A program made the translations under genes and the position numbers. Below, in pieces: positions 46,876 to 57,300 of a stretch of DNA of 64,000 nt. Numbering within the stretch: position 1 is the stretch's first letter; each line of letters opens with the position of its first letter. Origin of the DNA: Telmatospirillum siberiense (GTDB lineage Bacteria; Pseudomonadota; Alphaproteobacteria; Rhodospirillales; Magnetospirillaceae); the NCBI RefSeq assembly GCF_002845745.1, contig NZ_PIUM01000010.1:1-64000 (forward strand). The letters are read 5' to 3'. The notes under the pieces are model-generated. The model did no database searches and was not told the origin of the DNA. It worked only from the letters and a program-made list of their open reading frames with translations.

Positions 46876-48176
46876 CGCCATGCCCTCGCCATCTTGAATG
46901 CATCGCCGAGAAGGCCCGACAGGGTCCGTCCCTTGCGGAAGGAGGTCAAAATCTCTTTTTCCTTGGTGAGCTTGTCTTTGCCGTCGACGCGGAACCAGTT
47001 CTGCGCCGCCTTGCTGACGAGGCGCGGATAGAGATCGAAGAGGTGCCGGTTGCCGTGCAGGAAGGACGGGATGTCCTTGTATTTCTTCATATCCTTCATG
47101 ACGAAGCAGTCTTCGAGACGTTTCGTGTAGGCGCGCAGATTGGCCTTGCTGCAAGGCACGCCCCGTTGCTTCAGATCGGCCACGGTTTCGGCGGCGAGAC
47201 GTCCGGTGGTCATCGCCAGGTTGGACCCCTCGCGGTGCACCGCATTGACGAAATGTCCGGCATCGCCGACGACGATCCAGCCGTCGCCGAACAACTCCGG
47301 CATCGCCTTTAATCCCCCTTCCGGAATGAGGTGGGCGGCGTATTCCTTGATTTCGGATCCGGCCAGCAGGGGTTTGACGCTGGGATGGTTCTTGAACGCC
47401 TCCAGCAGCCCCGCCGGAGACCGGCCGGTCTGGGCCAGATCCGAAACCAGGCAGCCGATGCCCACGGAAAGGGATTCGTTGTTGGTATAGATGAAGGCGG
47501 TGCCGGTCATCCCTTCGGTGATGGTGCCCATGCCTTCGATGACCACCCCTTCCCCGCCCTTCAGATTGAAGCGGGCGTCGATGACGTCCTTGGGCAGGAA
47601 ATGCATCTCCTTGACGGCCAGCGCCACGCTTTCCGGCTGCAATTCCTCGCGCAGCTTCGAGCGCCGGCCGACCAGTCCGTTCACGCCCTCGGCCAGGATC
47701 ACCACATCGGCGTAAACGGTGCCGTTGTCGCGGTCGGTGGCGACGCCGATCACCCGGCCGCTTTCGTCGCGCAGCAGTTCCGTCACCGTGGTTTCGCATA
47801 AGAGGACGGCCCCGGCGTCGCGGACCTGCTGGCTGAACCATTTGTCGAACTGGGCGCGCAGGATGGTATAGCGGCTGGGCCGGTCCTCGTTGAAGTCCTC
47901 GGACCGGTAATGCATGCCGACATAGGAGCTGTCGTCGAGCATCCACAGACGTTGCTCGATGATATGGCGCTCCAGGGGCGCGCTCTCGCGGAAGTCGGGA
48001 ATGATCTCCTCCAGCGCTTTGGCGTAGAGAATGGCTCCCTGGACGTTTTTCGAGCCGGGATATTCGCCGCGTTCAAGCTGCAGGACGTTCAGGCCCTTCC
48101 TGGCCAGCGTATAGGCGGCGGCATTGCCCGAGGGCCCCGCGCCGACGACGATGGCGTCGAACTTTTCCTGGCTCAT
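46872..48176 (-). CDS. fixC: electron transfer flavoprotein-quinone oxidoreductase FixC
   Basis: FixC is the ETF:quinone oxidoreductase-like subunit of FixABCX. The 434-residue product has an N-terminal FAD motif ([20 protein letters not shown]), then [18 protein letters not shown], and a later FAD-binding segment ([19 protein letters not shown]). Start ATG 48176 follows GAAGGAGGACACCCAG. It lies between fixB and fixX in the normal order. Confidence 0.96.
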   Translation of the reverse strand: MSQEKFDAIVVGAGPSGNAAAYTLARKGLNVLQLERGEYPGSKNVQGAILYAKALEEIIPDFRESAPLERHIIEQRLWMLDDSSYVGMHYRSEDFNEDRPSRYTILRAQFDKWFSQQVRDAGAVLLCETTVTELLRDESGRVIGVATDRDNGTVYADVVILAEGVNGLVGRRSKLREELQPESVALAVKEMHFLPKDVIDARFNLKGGEGVVIEGMGTITEGMTGTAFIYTNNESLSVGIGCLVSDLAQTGRSPAGLLEAFKNHPSVKPLLAGSEIKEYAAHLIPEGGLKAMPELFGDGWIVVGDAGHFVNAVHREGSNLAMTTGRLAAETVADLKQRGVPCSKANLRAYTKRLEDCFVMKDMKKYKDIPSFLHGNRHLFDLYPRLVSKAAQNWFRVDGKDKLTKEKEILTSFRKGRTLSGLLGDAFKMARAWR

Positions 48177-48192
48177 CTGGGTGTCCTCCTTC

Positions 48193-49296
48193 TCAACTGG
48201 CCGCACGATTGATTGACAGGCGTTGCCGGAACGCCTCGGTCAGGGCCGGCAGCAGGCTCACCGCGTCGGCGACGATGCCCAGATGGGCAAAATCGAAGAT
48301 CGGGGCGTTGGCATCGGTGTTGATGGCCAGGATCAGATCCGCGCCTTCGACCCCCACCCGATGCTGGACGGCGCCCGAGATGCCGGCGGCGATATAGAGC
48401 TTGGGCCTGATGGTCTTGCCGGTCTGGCCGATCTGCCGGTCGGCCTCGATCCAGCCCTTTTGGACCAGCGGGCGCGAGCCGCCGTAATCGCCGCCCAACA
48501 CTTCGGCCAGTTCCTTGACCAGGCGGAGGTTCTCGGGAGTCCTGAGGCCCAATCCGCCGGCGACGACGATGTCGGCATAGGCCAGTTGCGCCTTGTCGGA
48601 GTCGCGGTCGGGCACGAAGCGCAGCACCTTGGTGACGATGTCCTCCTCGGCCATCGACAGCGAATGATCGGCGATGCGGCCGATGCGGCCGGCCTGGCGT
48701 TCCGGCATCGGCATGACGCGGGGACGCACGGTGGCCATCTGGGGGCGGAAATTCAGGGTGTGGATGGTGCACATCAGCGAGCCGCCGAAGGTCGGGCGGG
48801 TCGCCGCCAGTGACCGCTCGTCGTCGATGGCGAGCGCCGTGCAGTCGGCGGTCAGCCCGGTCAGCAATGTCGTGGCCACCGAACCGGCGAGGTCGCGGCC
48901 GAGCGTCGTCGCCCCCAGCAGCAGAACCTCGGGCTTGTAGGTGTTGACCAGATCGGTCATCGCCTTGGTGAAGGGTTCGTTCCGGTAATGGGCAAGTATG
49001 GGATCGGCCACCCGATAGACGAGATCCGCGCCATATTCGAAGCAGGAGAGGGCCGCCTCATGCAAGGCCTCGGCCTCGGCGCCGATCACCACGCCGGCCA
49101 GCTCGACGTCCAGCTTATCGGCCAGTTTTCGTCCTTCGCCCAGCAGTTCGAGGGAGACGGGATGGATGTTTCCCCGCTCATATTCGATGAACACCCAGAC
49201 ATGCCGATACGCTTTGAAGTGCTCGGGCAGCTCCTTCTTCATGGAACTGCGTCCGGCTGCGGCTGCGGGGGGCGATGGCTTGGCTGCGTCGCTCAT
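48193..49296 (-). CDS. fixB: electron transfer flavoprotein alpha subunit FixB
   Basis: FixB (EtfA-like) forms with FixA the flavoprotein that bifurcates electrons from NADH in the FixABCX complex. The 367-residue product has the C-terminal FAD-binding domain: [26 protein letters not shown]-like region and [20 protein letters not shown]. The N-terminal 25 residues are a low-complexity Ala/Pro extension. It lies 18 bases after fixA. Confidence 0.96.
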   Translation of the reverse strand: MSDAAKPSPPAAAAGRSSMKKELPEHFKAYRHVWVFIEYERGNIHPVSLELLGEGRKLADKLDVELAGVVIGAEAEALHEAALSCFEYGADLVYRVADPILAHYRNEPFTKAMTDLVNTYKPEVLLLGATTLGRDLAGSVATTLLTGLTADCTALAIDDERSLAATRPTFGGSLMCTIHTLNFRPQMATVRPRVMPMPERQAGRIGRIADHSLSMAEEDIVTKVLRFVPDRDSDKAQLAYADIVVAGGLGLRTPENLRLVKELAEVLGGDYGGSRPLVQKGWIEADRQIGQTGKTIRPKLYIAAGISGAVQHRVGVEGADLILAINTDANAPIFDFAHLGIVADAVSLLPALTEAFRQRLSINRAAS

Positions 49297-49314
49297 GCTT
49301 CGAGGCCTCTTCTG

Positions 49315-50169
49315 TCAGGAGTGGCGCGCCAGCCGCAGGAGATCGCTTTCGATTCCCGGCTGACGTGCGAAGATCGCGGCGATGACGGCATCGGCCTGGG
49401 TGCGGACCGGCCCGGCGGCGGTTTCGATGATCTGCGCCTTTTCGGCACGCGGTTTCGGCGCGAAGACGTGTTTGACCACGGTCGGCGACCCGCGCAGTCC
49501 GCATTTGGCCGTGTCCTCGACACCGGCCTCGGCGGCGCCCCAGCGCACCACTTCGGCGCGGGCGGCGCGCAGGGCGCTGTCGAGCGATCCGCGGCGCAGC
49601 TCGTTGGTGCCCTCCAGCATGGTGATGAGGACGGGCAGCCGGCTTTGCAGCACCTGCAGGCCGCCCTCGGCGCGCCGCTCGACGGTGATGGCGCGGCTTT
49701 CCGGATCGAGGCTGTCGATTTTCGCCACATAGGTCAGTTGGTTGAACCGCAGCCGCTTGGCGATGCCGGGGCCGACCTGCGCCGTGTCGCCGTCGATGGT
49801 CTGCTTGCCGGTGAAGACGATGTCGGGCGGGCCCCAGGTTTCTCCGATCTTGCCGATGGCGGTGGCCAGGGCGAAGCTGGTGGCCAGGGTGTCGGAGCCG
49901 GCGAAGCAGCGGTCGGTCAGCAGGACGGCGCGGTCGGCGCCCAGGGTGAGGGCCTTGCGCATGGTGTCCTCGGCCATCGGCGGGCCCATGGTGAGAATGG
50001 TCACCGTGCCGCCCGCCTGATCCCGCCAGCGCAGCGCCTCTTCCAGGGCGAACAGGTCGTAGGGGTTGATGATCGACGGCACCCCCTGGCGCATGATGGT
50101 GTTGGTTACCGGATGAACGCGGATCTGCGCGCTGTCGGGAACCTGTTTGATGCAGACGACGATATGCAT
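49315..50169 (-). CDS. fixA: electron transfer flavoprotein beta subunit FixA
   Basis: FixA (EtfB-like) is the partner of FixB. The 284-residue product opens MHIVVCIKQVPDSAQIRVHP and contains NPYDLFALEEALRW and TGKQTIDGDTAQVGPGIAKR, motifs of the FixA group. I chose ATG 50169, seven bases after GAGGGAG; the ATG at 50175 overlaps the cysE stop (ATGA) and would add two residues. Its position behind nifV and cysE places electron supply in the same transcript as cofactor assembly. Confidence 0.95.
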   Translation of the reverse strand: MHIVVCIKQVPDSAQIRVHPVTNTIMRQGVPSIINPYDLFALEEALRWRDQAGGTVTILTMGPPMAEDTMRKALTLGADRAVLLTDRCFAGSDTLATSFALATAIGKIGETWGPPDIVFTGKQTIDGDTAQVGPGIAKRLRFNQLTYVAKIDSLDPESRAITVERRAEGGLQVLQSRLPVLITMLEGTNELRRGSLDSALRAARAEVVRWGAAEAGVEDTAKCGLRGSPTVVKHVFAPKPRAEKAQIIETAAGPVRTQADAVIAAIFARQPGIESDLLRLARHS

Positions 50170-50171
50170 GC

Positions 50172-50942
50172 TCATTCTCCCTCGACCGGCCGGGGCTGAA
50201 ACCCGTCCGGCGTTTCCTGTCGCTTTACCTGTTGCTGCAGATGGGTGACGCGGGCTTCCAGGAAGCCGATGCGGTCGAGTAGCACACTGATGGCGTCGCC
50301 CACCGGATCGGGGATCAGGTGATGTTCGAGATCGATCCGCCCATCGATGCGCCGCCGGTTGGCGGGATCGCGGACCACCTTGCCGGGAATGCCGATCACC
50401 GTCATGCCGGGAGGGACGTCGGCGATGACCACGGAATTGGCGCCGACGCGGGCACGGGTGCCGACGGTGATGGGGCCCAGGATCTTCGCCCCGGCGCCGA
50501 CCAATACGCCGTTCTCCAGGGTCGGATGCCGCTTTCCGCCCGACCAGGTGGTGCCGCCCAGGGTCACGCCGTGATAGAGGGTGACGTCGTCGCCGATTTC
50601 GGCGGTTTCGCCGATCACCACGCCGGCCCCGTGATCGATGAAGAAACGCTGCCCGATGGTGGCCCCGGGATGAATATCGACATTGGTCGCCAGCCGGGCG
50701 AACCAGGACAGCAGGCGGGCGGGGAAGCCGAGGCCGGTCCCCCACAGGACGTGGGCCAGACGATGCAGAACCACCGCATGGACGCCCGGATAGGTACAGA
50801 TGACTTCGATGGTCGAGCGGGCCGCCGGATCGCGGGCCTTGACGCAGGCGACGTCGCCGGCGATCAGGGCGCGGAGGCCAGGGCGGAGCCGCGTGGCCGC
50901 GTCGATCAGCGGTTGGTCGTTCGTGTCGGACAAGACGGCCAT
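50172..50942 (-). CDS. cysE: serine O-acetyltransferase, nif-linked (NifP-like)
   Basis: CysE makes O-acetylserine for cysteine synthesis; a nif-linked copy (NifP in Azotobacter) raises cysteine supply for Fe-S cluster assembly. The 256-residue product has the N-terminal helices and the hexapeptide-repeat left-handed beta helix ([34 protein letters not shown]) with catalytic His and Asp in DIHPGA and IDHGAG. Start ATG 50942 follows GGGGGGATCGGCC. The C-terminus carries a helical extension ([15 protein letters not shown]). Confidence 0.94.
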   Translation of the reverse strand: MAVLSDTNDQPLIDAATRLRPGLRALIAGDVACVKARDPAARSTIEVICTYPGVHAVVLHRLAHVLWGTGLGFPARLLSWFARLATNVDIHPGATIGQRFFIDHGAGVVIGETAEIGDDVTLYHGVTLGGTTWSGGKRHPTLENGVLVGAGAKILGPITVGTRARVGANSVVIADVPPGMTVIGIPGKVVRDPANRRRIDGRIDLEHHLIPDPVGDAISVLLDRIGFLEARVTHLQQQVKRQETPDGFQPRPVEGE

Positions 50943-50955
50943 GGCCGATCCCCCC

Positions 50956-51900
50956 CTAACCGAGGGCGGCGAATTGGGGAGCCGGCCGGACCCAGACATA
51001 TCGGCCGGCTTCGCTCAACACGTCGAGATCGGGCGTGCGCATGACCCAGTCCGCCGAAAGTTCGGCCGCCGGCCACGCCGCCTTCGGCCGGCGACCGCCG
51101 GGGCGGAGCGACAGGACGCGGTCGGCCAAGGCGGCCATCTGCGCCTTGCGCCCCGTTTGACGGCGCCCGTCCAGGGGCAGGAGCGTTTCCATCACCTCGT
51201 CGAGGGGGGCGGTTCCGCCGGGGCCGCCGAGGCCGAGGACGGAGGCGCAGGCATGGGTGGCGCCCCCCCTGACGGCGGCGACGGTATTGGCGGCGGCCAT
51301 GCCGCGCGCGTCGGAACCGTGAAACTCCAGCTCCATGTCGGTTTCGGCGCAAAGATGGCGGAAGATGGCGTGCGTGGAGAAGGGATCGAGCGCCGCGGAG
51401 GAGTCGCTGACGCGGAAGCGGCGGGCCCCGTTTTCCCAGGCGACGATCATCGCCGCGCAGACATAGTCGATCTCGGCCCGGCCGGCGTCCTCGCCGCCGA
51501 GGGTGACGGCCATGCCCAGCCCCCGGGCGTAGCGGACCACCCGGCGGATGTCCGACAGGACGGCGATCCGATCGCTCTCCCGCGCCGCCCGGATGGCGCT
51601 TTCCGACAAAGGCGCGGCGAGATGCACGGCACTCAGTCCGGTTGCCCGGGCGGCGTCCACGTCCGCCTCGGCCAGCCGGCAACAGGCGATGGCCCGATCC
51701 CGACCGATCGCCGCGGCAATGGCCGTGGCGGCCTCGGCTTCGGCTGGACCGTCGGCGGGCCGCCCGACGCTTATCTCCTGGGCGCCGACGGCGGTGATGG
51801 CGCGGGCGACGGCTCGTCGCGCCTCGATGGAAAGCGATGGGCTGCCCAGGCCGAGAGTCAGGTCGTGGATGGCGGTGGGAGGCAGGGAAACGGGACGCAT
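50956..51900 (-). CDS. NifV-like protein with lost homocitrate synthase active site
   Basis: The 314-residue product aligns by eye along the NifV barrel ([71 protein letters not shown]). NifV condenses acetyl-CoA with 2-oxoglutarate to homocitrate, the organic part of FeMo-co. The start motif TLRDGEQ reads TLGLGSP, the metal HxH motif reads HGS, and NGLGERAGN reads LGLGGPGGT, so the substrate Arg and metal ligands are gone. The C-terminal 60 residues are also short. The frame is intact and in operon (start ATG 51900 after AAGGAGATCGCC). It is either a catalytically dead partner or recently decayed; a true nifV would have to be elsewhere. Confidence 0.8.
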   Translation of the reverse strand: MRPVSLPPTAIHDLTLGLGSPSLSIEARRAVARAITAVGAQEISVGRPADGPAEAEAATAIAAAIGRDRAIACCRLAEADVDAARATGLSAVHLAAPLSESAIRAARESDRIAVLSDIRRVVRYARGLGMAVTLGGEDAGRAEIDYVCAAMIVAWENGARRFRVSDSSAALDPFSTHAIFRHLCAETDMELEFHGSDARGMAAANTVAAVRGGATHACASVLGLGGPGGTAPLDEVMETLLPLDGRRQTGRKAQMAALADRVLSLRPGGRRPKAAWPAAELSADWVMRTPDLDVLSEAGRYVWVRPAPQFAALG

Positions 51901-51923
51901 GGCGATCTCCTTTGGTCCGCGCA

Positions 51924-53126
51924 TCAGGCGTAGGTCGGATTGAAGTCGGCGGATGCCTGGCCGTCACCTTGCCAGAAGGGCGACATGGCCCGCAGATTGG
52001 CGATGATCCCCGGCACCGCCGCCAGCACCTGCTCGACGTCCTGCTCGGTGTTCTCCCGCGAGAAGGAGAAACGGATCGCTCCATGCGCCGCCGTGTAGGG
52101 AATGTTCATGGCGCGCAGCACATGCGACGGTTCCAGCGAGCCCGATGTGCAGGCCGAGCCCGAGGAGGCGGCGATGCCCTCCTTGTTGAGCAGCAGAAGG
52201 ATCGCCTCGCCCTCAATGCATTCGAAGGCGATGTTGCTGGTGTTGGGCAGGCGGTTGTCGACATCGCCGGTCACCATGCAATTGCCGACGCTGGCCAGGA
52301 TGCCGGCCTCCAGCCGATCGCGCAGCGCCTTGACCCTTGTCTGTTCGTCGTTCATCGAAAGCGCCGCCAGTTCGGCCGCCTTGCCGAGCCCGACCACCGC
52401 CGGAATGTTTTCCGTCCCCGCCCGCCGTCCGCGTTCCTGATGGCCGCCGCGAACGAAGGGACGCAGGCGGACGCCGCGGCGCACATAGAGCGCGCCGATG
52501 CCCTTGGGGGCGTGCAGCTTATGGCCGGACAGCGACAGCATGTCGATTTCGGTCTTGGCCAGCGTCATCGGAATTTTGCCGACCGCCTGGACCGCGTCGG
52601 TGTGGAACAGGGCGCCGGCCTCATGGGCCAGTTCGGCCAGCGTTTCCACGGGAAACACGGTGCCGGTCTCGTTGTTCGCCCACATCACCGAAGCGATGGC
52701 TGTGCGCGACGACAAGGCTTTGCGATAGGCCTCGATGTCGAGACAACCCCGTGAATCGACGCCGATACGGTGGATTTTGACGCCGCGACTTTTCTCGAGA
52801 TGGTCGCAGAGCGACAGGATGGCAGGATGTTCGACGGAGGTGGTGATGATCTCGTCACGCCCGGCCTGGGTCTCCAGCGCCGATAGCAGCGCGGTGTTGT
52901 CGGATTCGGTGCCACCCGAGGTGAAGATGATCTCGTGATCGAATTCGGCGCCCAACAGGGATTGCACCTGCTGGCGGGCGGTTTTCAGGGCGCCGCCGAC
53001 CGCCGCGCCGAAGGCGTGCATCGAAGAGGCGTTGCCGAAATGCTCGGTGAAGAAGGGCAGCATGGCCGCCACCACCTGGGGATCGACGCGGGTCGTCGCA
53101 TTGTTGTCGAGATAGACCGGCCGCAT
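51924..53126 (-). CDS. nifS: cysteine desulfurase NifS
   Basis: NifS removes sulfur from cysteine as a persulfide for Fe-S clusters. The 400-residue product has YLDNNATTRVDPQV at the start, the PLP lysine K203 (SLSGHKLHAPKG), the HTDAVQAVGK segment and the catalytic Cys326 (SSGSACTSGS). Its acceptor is NifU, encoded just upstream. It lies 54 bases after nifU and overlaps an upstream in-frame start of the NifV-like gene. Confidence 0.97.
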   Translation of the reverse strand: MRPVYLDNNATTRVDPQVVAAMLPFFTEHFGNASSMHAFGAAVGGALKTARQQVQSLLGAEFDHEIIFTSGGTESDNTALLSALETQAGRDEIITTSVEHPAILSLCDHLEKSRGVKIHRIGVDSRGCLDIEAYRKALSSRTAIASVMWANNETGTVFPVETLAELAHEAGALFHTDAVQAVGKIPMTLAKTEIDMLSLSGHKLHAPKGIGALYVRRGVRLRPFVRGGHQERGRRAGTENIPAVVGLGKAAELAALSMNDEQTRVKALRDRLEAGILASVGNCMVTGDVDNRLPNTSNIAFECIEGEAILLLLNKEGIAASSGSACTSGSLEPSHVLRAMNIPYTAAHGAIRFSFSRENTEQDVEQVLAAVPGIIANLRAMSPFWQGDGQASADFNPTYA

Positions 53127-53180
53127 GGCTGTCTCCTTTATCTCTTCATAAAAGGCGCGCGGTGCGCGCGCCCGGGGTCG

Positions 53181-54095
53181 TCAATGTCCGGCGGGAACGG
53201 GAACCACCCGCAAAGGCCGGCCCAGTTTTTCGATCAGCCGCTGCTGGATGCCGTCGATGGTGACGCTGGCCAACTGGCAGCCGGTGCAGGCTCCGGTCAG
53301 CTTGACCGTGACCAGATCGTCCTCGATGTCGATCAGTTCGCAATCGCCGCCGTCACGCTTCAATACCGGCCGCAGTTCCTCGATCGCTTCTTCGATCAGG
53401 CGAAGGCGCTGGAGGGTGGTCAGCTTGCCGGGCGCCGCCGGCTGGACGGCCTTGGGCCGCGGGGCCATGCGGGCGGCGGCGGCGGGGTCGAAGGCTTCGC
53501 TTTCCGCCAGCAGCCCTTCCTCCACCATCGCGCGGTTCACCCGCGCCAGGACGTCCTCGACCTTTTCGGCGCAGGTGCCGCAACTGCCGGTGACCTTGGT
53601 GTAATGGGCGACCTGTTCGATGCTGGTCAGGCGGTTCATGCGGATCGCCCGGTCGATGATGCCCTCGTCGATGCCGAAGCATTTGCAGATCAGGGCGCCT
53701 TCCTCATGGTCATCCTCCCAGGTCTCGCCCCGGTAGTTGGCGACCGCGGCGCGCAACGCCTCGTAACCCATGACCGAGCAATGCATCTTCTCCGGCGGAA
53801 GGCCGCCCAGGAAATCGGCGATGTCCTGATTGGTGATGGTCATCGCCTCGGCCAGAGTCTTGCCGATGATCAGCTCGGTCAGCGCCGAGGAGGAGGCAAT
53901 GGCCGAGCCGCAGCCGAACGTCTGGAACCGGGCGTCGGTGATGACCTCGCTGGCGGGATCGATCTTCAGCATCAGGCGGAGCGCGTCCCCGCAGGACATG
54001 GCGCCCACTTCGCCGACGGCGGTGGCGTCGGTCAGGGGGCCGGCATTCTTCGGGCTGAAGAAGTATTCTTTGACTTTGTCGCTGTATTCCCACAT
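53181..54095 (-). CDS. nifU: Fe-S cluster scaffold NifU
   Basis: The 304-residue product has three domains. The N-terminal IscU-like scaffold has three cysteines ([23 protein letters not shown]). The central BFD-type [2Fe-2S] domain has ICKCFGID and [10 protein letters not shown]. The C-terminal Nfu domain has [11 protein letters not shown]. It builds [4Fe-4S] clusters for NifH, NifB and others. It is separated from nifS by 54 bases and from iscA by 15. Confidence 0.97.
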   Translation of the reverse strand: MWEYSDKVKEYFFSPKNAGPLTDATAVGEVGAMSCGDALRLMLKIDPASEVITDARFQTFGCGSAIASSSALTELIIGKTLAEAMTITNQDIADFLGGLPPEKMHCSVMGYEALRAAVANYRGETWEDDHEEGALICKCFGIDEGIIDRAIRMNRLTSIEQVAHYTKVTGSCGTCAEKVEDVLARVNRAMVEEGLLAESEAFDPAAAARMAPRPKAVQPAAPGKLTTLQRLRLIEEAIEELRPVLKRDGGDCELIDIEDDLVTVKLTGACTGCQLASVTIDGIQQRLIEKLGRPLRVVPVPAGH

Positions 54096-54110
54096 GGCGG
54101 CCTCCCCTGA

Positions 54111-54431
54111 TCAGCCGAACGATTTGCCGCAAGAGCAGCGCGATTGGGCGTTGGGATTGTCGAAGGTGAAGCCGGAGCCCTCGATGGCCGTCACGAAGTC
54201 GACGGTGGTCCCGGTGAGGTGATCCTGGCTGACCGGATCGACGAAAATCTTCACGCCGTCCTTTTCGATGGCGATGTCTTCGGGCAGGGCTTCGGAAACC
54301 AGCCCCATCACATATTTGAATCCCGCGCAGCCACCCGTCTCGACGGCGATGCGAAGACCTTCGACTGGTTCCGGCGCACCGGCGATCGCGGAACGGACTG
54401 CATTGATGGCACCGTCGGTCAATTGGATCAT
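54111..54431 (-). CDS. IscA/HesB-type Fe-S assembly protein of the nif operon
   Basis: The 106-residue product has the A-type carrier fold with cysteines in TGGCAGFKYVM and SRCSCGKSFG (CxnCxC pattern), and GVKIFVDPVSQDHL between them. A-type carriers pass [4Fe-4S] clusters from NifU to targets. It is the first gene of the leftward operon (iscA-nifUSV-cysE-fixABCX). Start ATG 54431 follows GAGGCGAAACC; a longer frame to 54494 would overlap the promoter. Confidence 0.93.
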   Translation of the reverse strand: MIQLTDGAINAVRSAIAGAPEPVEGLRIAVETGGCAGFKYVMGLVSEALPEDIAIEKDGVKIFVDPVSQDHLTGTTVDFVTAIEGSGFTFDNPNAQSRCSCGKSFG

Positions 54432-54477
54432 GGTTTCGCCTCGAACAGTTTGCGGTTGCGAGATGCAAGGCTGTATA

Positions 54478-54493
54478 AGCAAAGGCTGTGCCA
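54478..54493 (-). promoter_or_regulatory. sigma-54 (-24/-12) promoter of the iscA-nifUSV-cysE-fixABCX operon
   Basis: On the minus strand the bases read TGGCACAGCCTTTGCT, matching TGGCAC-N5-TTGCW at every position. The iscA start is about 47 bases from it. No TGT-N10-ACA site lies upstream; the nearest palindromic element is at 54546-54581. Confidence 0.93.
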
Positions 54494-54545
54494 CTCAGTA
54501 ACGCGTTGATTTTCAACGATATGACAAAAAATTTGTCTGTTTTGT

Positions 54546-54581
54546 CGTTTTGTCGCGATTTGGTCGGATCGCGACAAAACG
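54546..54581. promoter_or_regulatory. perfect 14-base inverted repeat between the iscA operon and nifA
   Basis: CGTTTTGTCGCGAT, an eight-base spacer, and ATCGCGACAAAACG form a perfect dyad. It contains TGT and ACA exactly 20 bases apart. It lies 53-88 bases upstream of the iscA -24 box, where an enhancer site is expected. Two shorter dyads flank it on the promoter side: CGTTGA-TTT-TCAACG at 54504-54518 and GACAAA-AAA-TTTGTC at 54523-54537. Confidence 0.7.
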
Positions 54582-54764
54582 ATCCTCGCGCCACAACCGC
54601 CGAGAAATGTTTTTCTCGGCAGAAAACCATCGACCATTCGACGGAGCGTTGCCTCCGTGATGCGGGAAAGTCTTTTTATATCAGCTAGTTGTGGTGATCT
54701 ATTGGAGGTGGGTACGCCCGGTGGATGGCCGGTGGCTATGGCTGAAGACCAGGGTGGCCCGCCA

Positions 54765-54780
54765 TGGCATGCACTTTGCT
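54765..54780 (+). promoter_or_regulatory. sigma-54 (-24/-12) promoter match of nifA
   Basis: TGGCATGCACTTTGCT matches TGGCAC-N5-TTGCW except the last base of the -24 box. nifA starts 39 bases downstream. This would make nifA dependent on NtrC or on itself. Confidence 0.75.
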
Positions 54781-54818
54781 CTCATTATAAAGAATCTCTC
54801 GATCCAAGGAGGGCGGTG

Positions 54819-56789
<1,971 letters not shown>

Positions 56790-56893
56790 GTCGGGGCGGA
56801 ACGCCCATAAGCACTGGATAAGAAAAATATTTTCTCTTCCACACGGGGGCTCCGAATCCAGCTCCCTATTTTGTTGACCTGAACGTGCCGAGG

Positions 56894-57052
56894 TTATCTG
56901 CGCCTATCTGTGTTCATCTGTGTTTATCTGTGCTCCTTTGGCACAAGGGCCGGTATGGGCAATGCCTTCGGGAGCTACCCTCGGAATGATCCGCCACAAT
57001 CGATCAGAGGAAACACAGATCAGCACAGATGAACGCAGATGAGCACAGATGT
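56894..57052. repeat. inverted-repeat element, family C, between nifA and nifB
   Basis: The left arm (56894-56933) repeats ATCTGTG about every ten bases; the right arm (57013-57052) carries the inverted unit CACAGAT four times with the same ten-base period. About 80 bases separate them. Such CACAGATGAACACAGATG-type arms occur in many bacterial genomes as intergenic elements. It is not a CRISPR. The remaining parts of 56790-57090 show nothing I recognise. Confidence 0.88.
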
Positions 57053-57090
57053 GGGATTGGCAAATGACGTTATCGGCTCCTCCCGTGGGT

Positions 57091-57171
57091 TGTCCGGATT
57101 GTTCCGCCAAAACCGCCCATGTCTCTTTTCAAACAGTGGTGACAAACCCCGCCGTCTGTCCGCATTGTTCG
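57091..57171. promoter_or_regulatory. activator sites upstream of nifB
   Basis: TGT-CTCTTTTCAA-ACA at 57120-57135 is an exact NifA upstream activator sequence (TGT-N10-ACA), about 83 bases before the -24 box. On both sides lie related motifs, TGTCCGGATTGTTCCG (57091-57106) and TGTCCGCATTGTTCG (57157-57171), which match an inverted site upstream of nifH (29368-29382). Confidence 0.8.
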
Positions 57172-57217
57172 TTCTGAAATGACGGGTATTCCTTTCTAAA
57201 ACAGTAACTTAGTTATT

Positions 57218-57233
57218 TGGCATGCGGCGTGCA
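57218..57233 (+). promoter_or_regulatory. sigma-54 (-24/-12) promoter of nifB
   Basis: TGGCATGCGGCGTGCA keeps GG and GC exactly ten bases apart; the -12 box reads GTGCA instead of TTGCA. nifB starts 67 bases downstream. Confidence 0.8.
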
Positions 57234-57300
57234 AAGAACGCTGTCGTTAAGGAGCTTGAGCCGATGGACGGCCCGCCCCACCGATAAGCGAGGACCCGAC

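Noticed and set aside
54657-54818. Upstream extension of nifA from ATG 54657
   Set aside because: It would read through the -24/-12 promoter match, has no ribosome binding site and adds 54 residues unlike NifA.
56894-57052. Periodic CACAGAT units as a CRISPR array
   Set aside because: The period is only ten bases, there are no spacers of constant length, no cas genes, and the units are inverted in the second half.
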